A stretch of DNA of 6,281 nt from contig JAFDAT010000211.1 in NCBI GenBank assembly GCA_019313725.1, forward strand, positions 1 through 6,281. The letters are read 5' to 3'. The position numbers and the translations under genes were made by a program. The DNA is from Deltaproteobacteria bacterium (GTDB lineage: Bacteria > Desulfobacterota > Desulfobacteria > Desulfobacterales > B30-G6). Under the pieces are notes generated by a model. That model was not told the DNA's origin and did no database searches. It saw only the letters and a list, made by a program, of their open reading frames with translations. Every line of letters begins with the position of its first letter. The stretch's first letter is position 1. Positions 1 through 4,046 of this stretch are shown here, one piece after another.

Positions 1-1
1 C

Positions 2-319
2 CTCGCATTGCACGCTAAGGCATTGATTATCGACGGAGACAAGGTGTTCATCGGTAGCGCGAACCTGGACCCACGTTCCCTTAGGCTCAATACCGAAATG
101 GGGCTTCTGGTATATAGCGAGGCGCTTAATGCCGAGGTCCGCTCAATAGTTGAACGCGATTTTTCACAGGAAAATTCCTGGGATCTTCAGTTCGATGACG
201 ACGGCAATGTTATCTGGGTATCCGGAAATGTTGTGCTGACATCGCAGCCAGCAGAATCATTTATGCAACGGATAGAGGATTGGTTTTTCATGCATCTTCC
301 CATCGAGGATGAAATGTAA
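2..319 (+). CDS. clsC: Cardiolipin synthase / phospholipase D family protein, ClsC (YmdC) type, C-terminal part
   Basis: The 5' end lies outside the window and the frame is open from base 2. The visible part begins LALHAKALIIDGDKVFIGSA, which contains the second HKD catalytic motif (HxKxxxxD). It is followed by GSANLDPRS and LNTEMG, the signature of the ClsC/YmdC branch. The tail (DLQFDDDGNVIWVSG, then ESFMQRIEDWFF and LPIEDEM) matches my memory of the ClsC C-terminus, where a W-rich stretch precedes a final LP[VI]E. Enzymes of this family make cardiolipin at the inner membrane by transferring a phosphatidyl group; E. coli ClsC uses phosphatidylglycerol and phosphatidylethanolamine. The stop is TAA at 317-319. 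No terminator is obvious after it. The branch assignment is by recall of motifs; the superfamily assignment is firm. Confidence 0.88.
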   Translation, partial: LALHAKALIIDGDKVFIGSANLDPRSLRLNTEMGLLVYSEALNAEVRSIVERDFSQENSWDLQFDDDGNVIWVSGNVVLTSQPAESFMQRIEDWFFMHLPIEDEM

Positions 320-778
320 CAGCAGTTGGAAATATTCTTTTTAGGGCACGAAATGAAAAAGAAACACATATTATCCTTGTCCTTGAACCAGTGATGCCAA
401 CACATCAACGGCGCATAGAACTTCTAACGACCTGTGATAACACACTCAAAAGGGAGCCTAAATTTCGCTTCTGACAGCGAGCACTGACCACAATATATAA
501 GCGTTCTTATTATCAAGTGAATTGAAGATTACATAAATCTATTGCCCTGCACCGTGGATACCTCTCCTACAAAACGGTAGATATCAGCCATCTGAAAAAC
601 CACCGGTATGCGAAAATAATCACAGCCGACCAAACCTTGCAATCATAGGCCCTTCAGTGGTACCATGGCGATGACCAAATGGTATCGGTACTTGTGTGAT
701 ATTTGGTTTTCTGACAAGATAAAGGTTTAACCATCAATCGTCTGGTTTGTAACTACAACGGGAAAGGAGGAAAGACTA
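320..778. other. Non-coding stretch between the cardiolipin synthase and EthD genes
   Basis: No convincing gene is seen on either strand over about 460 bases; open frames here are short and lack recognisable composition. A 13-codon frame starting at 353 (MKKKHILSLSLNQ) looks like the beginning of a signal peptide but stops at 392-394, so it could be a decayed stub. Two copies of the heptamer TGTGATA occur (433-439 and 695-701). A 7-bp inverted repeat, ACCAAAT (674-680) with ATTTGGT (701-707), lies about 70 bases before the EthD start. I could not identify a good sigma-70 or sigma-54 promoter for the EthD gene. Confidence 0.5.
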
Positions 779-1090
779 ATGATCAAATTCAGCATATTTT
801 ATCCAAATGAGGAAGGAAAGAAATTTGATATGGACTATTATATTAATAGTCACATCCCCATGGTTATGGAAAAGCTTGGTGGGGCAGTCAAGGGGGGTAG
901 CGTGGATCAAGGTCTTGCCGGGGGAGACCCCGGTTCTCCGGCACCCTATGTCGCCATGGGGCATATATTGTTCGATTCAGTTGACGAATTTCAGAGCGCC
1001 ATCGGACCCCACATGGAAGCAATTATGGCAGATCTTCCAAATTACACAGACATCTTGCCCACTGTTCAAATCAGCGAAGTCAAAATATAG
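779..1090 (+). CDS. EthD family protein (dimeric alpha/beta barrel)
   Basis: This 103-residue protein has the length and pattern of single-domain EthD proteins. The N-terminal strand MIKFSIFYPNEEGKKF leads into FDMDYYINSHIPMV, the family's FDxDYYxxxHxPxV helix motif. The middle has a GPG-like loop region and a strand (PYVAMGHILF). The C-terminal part contains FQSAIGPHMEAIMADLPNYT and a final strand (PTVQISEV). EthD proteins are small ferredoxin-like-fold proteins that dimerise. The founding member is needed for ethyl tert-butyl ether degradation, but the biochemical role of most members is unknown, so no substrate is proposed. The ATG start is fixed by an excellent Shine-Dalgarno, AAAGGAGG at 763-770, with 8 nt spacing. 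The gene stands alone and ends just before an intrinsic terminator. Confidence 0.9.
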   Translation: MIKFSIFYPNEEGKKFDMDYYINSHIPMVMEKLGGAVKGGSVDQGLAGGDPGSPAPYVAMGHILFDSVDEFQSAIGPHMEAIMADLPNYTDILPTVQISEVKI

Positions 1091-1124
1091 AAAAGCTGAC
1101 ACAGCGATTGCTATTATCAAACAG

Positions 1125-1154
1125 GCAGGGTCAAATATTGGCCCTGCTTTTTTT
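1125..1154 (+). terminator. Rho-independent terminator after the EthD gene
   Basis: GCAGGG (1125-1130) pairs with CCCTGC (1142-1147). Two further pairs (one T-G wobble, one C-G) give an 8-bp stem around the loop AAATATT. Seven T residues follow at 1148-1154. It lies 34 nt after the EthD stop. On the minus strand the hairpin lacks a comparable T tract. Confidence 0.88.
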
Positions 1155-1223
1155 GTGGATAACTCCAATTATCGCCATCCGCCATCTTAATGAATCAAAA
1201 AACAAATGTCCGAAAGCTGTCGT

Positions 1224-1272
1224 TGTGATATTATCATTCAGGCCGGTGAACGATGACTTGTGATACCATCAC
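1224..1272. repeat. Pair of TGTGATA dyads downstream of the small-gene operon
   Basis: Two imperfect dyads lie close together: TGTGATATTATCAT (1224-1237) and TGTGATACCATCAC (1259-1272). Each has GTGAT and ATCAY arms around three bases. A third copy of the same half-site with a four-base spacer is at 1340-1357. In the minus-strand transcript the 1259-1272 dyad could form a small hairpin after the last gene of the operon, but it has no U tract, so it is not a standard terminator. They may be binding sites of a CRP/FNR-type regulator or chance; the function is unknown. Confidence 0.35.
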
Positions 1273-1320
1273 GGATGTCTTCCCAAAGTATAGTCCGTAG
1301 CCTGTGTTTTCATCCGCTGA

Positions 1321-1473
1321 TCAAAGTTTTACCAAAAACCTGTGATACAGATCACAGAGGTGAAAGATGTTGTCCGGAGCATCAGTCCCGTCCATCTCCA
1401 ATGGGAAAATGTAGGTCTTCTTGAGGTGGACTTTTGTGCTGCATGCCCAGCAGGGTTGCTTGGATGAGGTCAT
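1321..1473 (-). CDS. Small protein resembling a degenerate HNH zinc finger (50 residues)
   Basis: I read this frame from ATG at 1473 to TGA at 1321-1323. The residues fit an HNH-nuclease outline: PCWAC (8 and 11 as the first CxxC), HLKKTYIFPLE, then DGTDAPDN with N35, then HLCDLYH with C40 and H44. Ordinary HNH proteins read HHIxPLxxGG[ST]DxPENLxxLCxxCH. Here the catalytic HH is TY (20-21) and the last zinc cysteine is Y43, so nuclease activity is doubtful. It begins 10 nt after the preceding small gene on the same strand, with only a weak GTGAG-type binding site, so it is likely the last gene of the operon. The frame is open further upstream, but that extension overlaps the neighbour. Alternative: a chance frame; the HNH-like spacing argues against this. 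Confidence 0.5.
   Translation of the reverse strand: MTSSKQPCWACSTKVHLKKTYIFPLEMDGTDAPDNIFHLCDLYHRFLVKL
1340..1357. promoter_or_regulatory. CRP-consensus-like palindrome inside the 3' end of the HNH-like gene
   Basis: CTGTGAT (1340-1346), four bases, then ATCACAG (1351-1357). The core TGTGA-N6-TCACA matches the classical CRP site exactly. It lies within the codons for HLCDLYHR of the HNH-like small gene, so it may be a coding coincidence. No promoter is evident beside it. Confidence 0.3.
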
Positions 1474-1483
1474 TGGATCTATC

Positions 1484-1657
1484 TCACTTCTGAACAACAG
1501 GCACAGCATTGCCAATGTACTTATCAGAAACCTTCACGATGTTGACATCAATCATGTCTTTGTCAGCAAATGCGGAAGATGTCATGCTGATGCAGATCCA
1601 TACCAGACATATTGCAATGATCGTTAAGATCGATTTTGTGTATAGGTCAGTTTTCAT
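1484..1657 (-). CDS. MKTDLYTK-type small membrane or exported protein (57 residues)
   Basis: This frame runs from ATG at 1657 to TGA at 1484-1486. The N-terminus is MKTDLYTKSILTIIAICLVW, continuing ICISMTSSAFA: a basic start, a hydrophobic segment at about residues 9-25, and SAFA at 28-31 like a signal peptidase site. The remainder (DKDMIDVNIVKVSDKYIGNA, PVVQK) is a short polar tail of about 26 residues. The MKxDLYTKxxLTxIAxCL pattern is one I recall from small uncharacterised proteins in several bacterial phyla; the function is unknown. It starts 18 nt after the stop of the 53-residue gene, with AGGGA just upstream as a plausible Shine-Dalgarno. Located in or across the inner membrane by inference. 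Confidence 0.72.
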   Translation of the reverse strand: MKTDLYTKSILTIIAICLVWICISMTSSAFADKDMIDVNIVKVSDKYIGNAVPVVQK

Positions 1658-1675
1658 ATCGTTCCCTACGCTTGA

Positions 1676-1837
1676 TTATTCCATCTGTTCTACCGCTTCA
1701 GTGGTTTGATGCATCAATTCTTGTTTTCCGGTGGTGAAATTAGGCAGGTCAACATATGGGATGTCGATAACCCCAAACCATTCTAAGATAAAGAGTCCAA
1801 GAAAGATCACCACTAAATAAGCAAATGCTTTACCCAT
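1676..1837 (-). CDS. Small single-pass membrane protein (53 residues)
   Basis: The frame starts at ATG 1837 and ends with TAA at 1676-1678. The N-terminus MGKAFAYLVVIFLGLFILEW is one hydrophobic membrane segment (residues 4-18) followed by the aromatic pair WF. The polar tail (GVIDIPYVDLPNFTTGKQEL, then a T/E/Q-rich end) probably lies on one face of the membrane. No cleavage site is evident, so it is likely anchored. The start overlaps the end of the zinc-ribbon gene by 25 nt, which suggests translational coupling; GGAAG 8 nt before the ATG serves as the binding site. I do not recognise a named family. Base composition, start site and tight linkage make it a credible gene despite its size. 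Confidence 0.68.
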   Translation of the reverse strand: MGKAFAYLVVIFLGLFILEWFGVIDIPYVDLPNFTTGKQELMHQTTEAVEQME

Positions 1838-2010
1838 CTTTTACACTTCCGTGATACTCTATTCAAATAAATACAGGTGAGTTTCCTACGATCATCGTAC
1901 TTAAACTTGGCACGGCACTCAGGGCATTTCATTTTGCCGCTCTTGGGTTCAAGTACACTGGAACAAAAGGGGCATTCGATGTAACGCTTTAGTTTGTATC
2001 TGGAGGTCAC
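1813..2010 (-). CDS. Zinc-ribbon protein, four-cysteine (65 residues)
   Basis: The frame runs from GTG at 2010 to its stop at 1813-1815. A CxxC pair at residues 13 and 16 (ECPFC) and a second at 29 and 32 (KCPEC) are separated by a 12-residue hairpin (SSVLEPKSGKMK). This is a classic zinc ribbon that should bind one zinc ion through four thiolates. It continues RAKFKYDDRRKLTCIYLN, a pattern I associate with zinc-ribbon proteins of Desulfobacterales (CPECRAKFxYDDR). The rest is basic (RVSRKCKRWVKHLL). GTG is the only plausible early start; it lies 3 nt after the sui1 stop with GGTGG just upstream. Overlap and spacing imply co-translation with sui1. Nucleic acid or protein binding are both possible roles. 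Confidence 0.78.
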   Translation of the reverse strand: MTSRYKLKRYIECPFCSSVLEPKSGKMKCPECRAKFKYDDRRKLTCIYLNRVSRKCKRWVKHLLI

Positions 2011-2013
2011 TGG

Positions 2014-2376
2014 TTATCCACCTGCGAGCTTAACCTTGAAGCCCTGTCTTTTAAGCTCACTTTGAATCGTCTGCCGGTGATCCCCTTGAATGATAATGAT
2101 GCTGTCTTTAATCGAACCTCCCGTGCCGCACTGGCCTTTAAGTTTTTTGGCAATCTGCTTCAGGTCATGGGTTCCTTCCTGAAAACCTGCAACGGACGTA
2201 ACCGTTTTTCCTCTTCTGCCTTTAGATTCTCTTCTGATACGGATGATGCCGTCCGATTGTATGCTTGGGCTATTTGCTTTCCTACTTTTACAGGAACATT
2301 TCTTTGCAGGCTTTCTACAGCCGGGACACACCCGACCAGATTCAGTAGAGTATACCAAGTGAGAGTTATCTGTCAT
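2014..2376 (-). CDS. yciH: SUI1/YciH family translation initiation factor homologue
   Basis: This 120-residue protein has the full bacterial SUI1 (eIF1-like) domain in its C-terminal two thirds. IRIRRESKGRRGKTVTSVAG (45-64) gives the first strand and basic loop. DLKQIAKKLKGQCGTGGSIK (71-90) holds the invariant KKLKxxCGTGGSxK. IIIIQGDHR (93-101) and a final helix and strand complete the fold. The N-terminus has a small cysteine cluster (C17, C20, C27, C29), as in many YciH proteins. eIF1 in eukaryotes acts on the small ribosomal subunit in start-site selection; E. coli YciH has been linked to repression of translation under stress. GGAG at 8 nt before ATG supports the start. It is the first gene of the minus-strand operon and lies immediately downstream of the IS remnant. 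Confidence 0.93.
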   Translation of the reverse strand: MTDNSHLVYSTESGRVCPGCRKPAKKCSCKSRKANSPSIQSDGIIRIRRESKGRRGKTVTSVAGFQEGTHDLKQIAKKLKGQCGTGGSIKDSIIIIQGDHRQTIQSELKRQGFKVKLAGG

Positions 2377-2388
2377 TGATTCGGCTCC

Positions 2389-2403
2389 GCAGCTTGCCGC
2401 TGC
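2389..2403 (-). promoter_or_regulatory. Small hairpin just before the sui1 ribosome binding site
   Basis: In the minus-strand transcript GCAGC pairs with GCUGC around GGCAA, and the sui1 Shine-Dalgarno (GGAG) follows one base later. Five GC-rich pairs beside a binding site could modulate initiation. It is short, so chance is possible. Confidence 0.3.
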
Positions 2404-2405
2404 AT

Positions 2406-3176
2406 TTAAACGTCACGACCTTCCTCGGTCTCAGCATCAGATCTTCCCCCCGATGCCGTTGATTCGGGGGTGACAAAACGAATCGCACTATGCAGATGAA
2501 TATCGTTATACCAGAGAACAAATTGATTCACCCAACGGCGAGAATCCTCGATTGTTTCAAATCCAGATCTTGGATAACCCGGCCGATATTTACACGTTTG
2601 AAAAAGCGCTTCTGAATAGGGGTTGTCATTGCTGACTCTCGGCCGACTGAACGAAGCCATGATCCCCAGCGATTCAAGTTTGACATTGAGCGTGGATCCC
2701 TTTTGGGGAGAACCATTGTCAGAATGCAGCACCAGCAAGGCGGCCGTTTCCGCCAATGCCTTTTCCTTGCGTCTTAATTCCCGTTTTAATCGGTGGATGC
2801 GCTGGCGATCCGCCTTCTTCTCAGTTTTCAAACGGCGAGAGCTTTCCCGATCCCAGTCATTGGCCCTTTCACAGGCTTTTCGCCATTGCAAAAGCTGTTC
2901 AGGGTATATCCCTTTCTTTCGGCAATATTCGGATAGATCAGTTTCGTTTAAAGTTGCAGTTTCTAAAACGGCTGCGAACTTGTCCCTGGCTGACCAGCCT
3001 TCTGGACCGCTATCGCCGTCTGGCAGCAGAAAACCTTTATCTCGAGCCTGCTTGCGCTAGTTAAAAAGAGTGGCTTCAGAGACGCCTTCTTCCTGGGCTA
3101 ACTGTCTGATGGATCGGTTGTGCGGCGGCATCATTTTTCGCAGCACGGCTTCTTTACGTTCTAATGGATATCGCAT
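2406..3176 (-). pseudogene. IS3-family transposase pseudogene (OrfA fused in frame to the OrfB end, with amber codon)
   Basis: The frame starts at ATG 3176 (AGGAGG 7 nt upstream) and reads MRYPLERKEAVLRKMMPPHN and on through SIRQLAQEEGVSEATLFN, an IS3-type OrfA helix-turn-helix. TAG at 3057-3059 (codon 40) replaces the usual tryptophan of NWRKQAR. Reading continues in frame through SARDKFAAVLETATLNETDL and a basic coiled region to ALAETAALLVL. It then jumps straight to HSDNGSPQKGS of OrfB, with D153 and E189 35 residues apart as in IS3 DD(35)E enzymes, and on to IRFVTPE. The OrfB N-terminal part with the first catalytic Asp is missing, so no active enzyme is possible. After VTPE (about 2463) the reading is unlike transposase and probably runs into host DNA, ending at 2406. 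Confidence 0.9.
2447..2470. repeat. GC-rich inverted repeat at the 3' edge of the IS remnant
   Basis: CCCCCGA (2447-2453) and TCGGGGG (2464-2470) form a perfect 7-bp stem with a 10-base loop. Neither strand has a T tract after it, so it is not a standard terminator. It straddles the point where transposase similarity ends. Confidence 0.55.
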
Positions 3177-3222
3177 GAGTGATCCTCCTGCTCCCTCTTA
3201 TAGCGGGTTTTATCTCATGCGA
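3171..3222 (-). promoter_or_regulatory. Inverted repeat able to sequester the transposase start codon
   Basis: CTCATGCGA (3214-3222) and TCGCATGAG (3171-3179) are perfect 9-bp arms 34 bases apart. In a minus-strand transcript the downstream arm contains the AUG start codon at 3176-3174, and the loop holds the AGGAGG binding site. A transcript from the element's own promoter would start at about 3190 and lack the upstream arm, so only read-through transcripts could fold. This matches the protection logic known from IS10 and IS50. The arms are seen directly; the role is inferred. Confidence 0.6.
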
Positions 3223-3225
3223 CAA
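3197..3225 (-). promoter_or_regulatory. Sigma-70-type promoter of the IS element
   Basis: On the minus strand, -35 TTGTCG (3225-3220), a 17-bp spacer, and -10 TATAAG (3202-3197). The match is four of six and five of six at optimal spacing. It points into the transposase remnant and beyond it to the sui1 operon. Confidence 0.6.
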
Positions 3226-3339
3226 CTATCCTAACACAGGGGGGTATATTTTCACCACTGGAGGCACTACATCGGAAACTTCAGGTAATTTATGATCAGA
3301 TAAAGTTTCATATTGTGCATGGCCGGTTTTATGGGGGGC

Positions 3340-3846
3340 TTATTTATCGGAGAATTTCCGTATAATCTGATTTAGTTGTAGTTTCTGGTTATCGGAAATC
3401 TCCTCAAATTTAATGCTGCATCTTCTTAATTGTGTATTATTCGGGAGATTGGTAACCTTATTATCTGTTACAGTTTTGAAAGAAATGTTATCAATTTTAA
3501 CTGCACCGTCATTGGTTACTATCGATAACATAGGTTGTTCATATTTGAACAACCCAGAGGCTACATATTGAGCCCGTAGACCTGTTAAAGAAATATCAAG
3601 TATTTCGGCAAATTTTCTTTTCTTAAGTTGTAGTCGTTTGAATAGCCGAGGCTGGTTTAAAAAAATAAATACACCAGGCTTTAATTTAGACCGAAGTATT
3701 TTTCTTTGTTCATCATAATCACACCTTCGATCCTTGCCACTTCTTCGCTCTATGCCAGTCCTGTTCTCTATCCTGTCCATATTCTGAGCAGTGGATGATT
3801 CCATAATGTCTATGCTGTGATTTCTTCTGTCCCGCTTGAAATGCAA
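3340..3846 (-). CDS. PilZ-like domain protein
   Basis: The protein is 168 residues from TTG at 3846, or 154 from ATG at 3804. The TTG start is preferred because GGAAG lies 7 nt upstream, whereas the ATG has no binding site. The N-terminus is polar and contains IERRSGKDRR (32-41), a basic element common in Desulfobacterota PilZ proteins. FAEILDISLTGLRA (79-92) carries the PilZ D/NxSxxG motif (D84, S86, G89). The C-terminal part (NNTQLRRCSIKFEEI, SDNQKLQLNQIIRKF) fits the last PilZ strand and helix. A clear RxxxR motif 20-30 residues before D84 is not visible, so cyclic-di-GMP binding is uncertain. It is monocistronic and AT-rich compared with the IS remnant downstream. Confidence 0.75.
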   Translation of the reverse strand: MHFKRDRRNHSIDIMESSTAQNMDRIENRTGIERRSGKDRRCDYDEQRKILRSKLKPGVFIFLNQPRLFKRLQLKKRKFAEILDISLTGLRAQYVASGLFKYEQPMLSIVTNDGAVKIDNISFKTVTDNKVTNLPNNTQLRRCSIKFEEISDNQKLQLNQIIRKFSDK

Positions 3847-3858
3847 GTTTATACTTCC

Positions 3859-3879
3859 ATTGATTTATGTAAAATCAAT
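3859..3879 (-). promoter_or_regulatory. Perfect inverted repeat next to the PilZ-gene Shine-Dalgarno
   Basis: ATTGATTT (3859-3866) and AAATCAAT (3872-3879) are perfect 8-bp arms around five bases. In the transcript the repeat ends directly before GGAAG, the presumed binding site for the TTG start. It could be an operator downstream of the promoter or an RNA hairpin affecting translation. Confidence 0.5.
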
Positions 3880-3925
3880 AAGTTTTCTGTGGGTGAATAA
3901 GGCCAGCCTGATTTTGAAAATGTAA

Positions 3926-3954
3926 ATTATACAGCGAGAAATATAATCCATCAA
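3926..3954 (-). promoter_or_regulatory. Sigma-70-type promoter for the PilZ-like gene
   Basis: On the minus strand, -35 TTGATG (3954-3949), a 17-bp spacer, and a perfect -10 TATAAT (3931-3926). The start point would be near 3919, leaving a leader of about 70 nt that contains the inverted repeat at 3859-3879. The -35 box overlaps the 10-bp palindrome TCAATATTGA (3951-3960). Confidence 0.65.
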
Positions 3955-3967
3955 TATTGAATAATCA

Positions 3968-4005
3968 TGTACGATACACTTAGCAATTTTAAGTATTATC
4001 GTACA
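3968..4005. repeat. Long imperfect hairpin with 14 paired bases
   Basis: TGTACGATA (3968-3976) pairs with TATCGTACA (3997-4005), and inside it ACTTA (3978-3982) pairs with TAAGT (3990-3994). The two stems are separated by a 1x2 internal loop and the apex has seven bases. No T tract follows on either strand. It lies in the divergent spacer between the PilZ-like gene and the PKD fragment and is not accounted for by any gene. Confidence 0.7.
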
Positions 4006-4010
4006 AAGTA

Positions 4011-4023
4011 GAGATAATATCTC
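4011..4023. repeat. 13-base palindrome
   Basis: GAGATA, one base, TATCTC: perfect six-base arms, five bases to the right of the long hairpin at 3968-4005. This could be a protein-binding site; the role is unknown. Confidence 0.4.
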
Positions 4024-4046
4024 AACTTTGACATTTCCTGTGATTC

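Larger units (their letters stand above)
2463..3238 (-). mobile_element. IS3-family insertion sequence remnant
   Basis: The element is oriented right to left. Its 5' end is probably at about 3238, where the minus strand reads TGTGTTAGGATAGTTGTCGC, which looks like an IS3-type terminal repeat. No matching inverted end is found between 2376 and 2470, so the 3' end has been lost, and the transposase similarity fades after VTPE at about 2463. About 780 bases remain, against roughly 1.2-1.5 kb for complete IS3 elements. The transposase is interrupted by an amber codon and an internal deletion. The remnant could only move if a complete relative supplied enzyme and both ends were present, which they are not. 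Boundaries are approximate and no target duplication was found. Confidence 0.85.

Noticed and set aside
353..394. 13-codon frame MKKKHILSLSLNQ after the cardiolipin synthase gene
   Set aside because: It resembles the first residues of a signal peptide but stops at once; no continuation was recognised in other frames. At most a stub.
1421..1627. Plus-strand frame containing CGRCH, a possible haem c attachment motif
   Set aside because: It lies antisense to the 57-residue MKTDLYTK-type gene, has no binding site or signal peptide, and a single CxxCH by chance is not unusual.
2623..3064. Long plus-strand frames opposite the transposase
   Set aside because: They are antisense shadows of the IS3 transposase, which has clear family motifs on the minus strand.
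3239..3339. Short minus-strand reading LPEVSDVVPPVVKIYPP next to the IS end
   Set aside because: It is too short, has no start, and overlaps the inferred IS terminus; no support as a gene.
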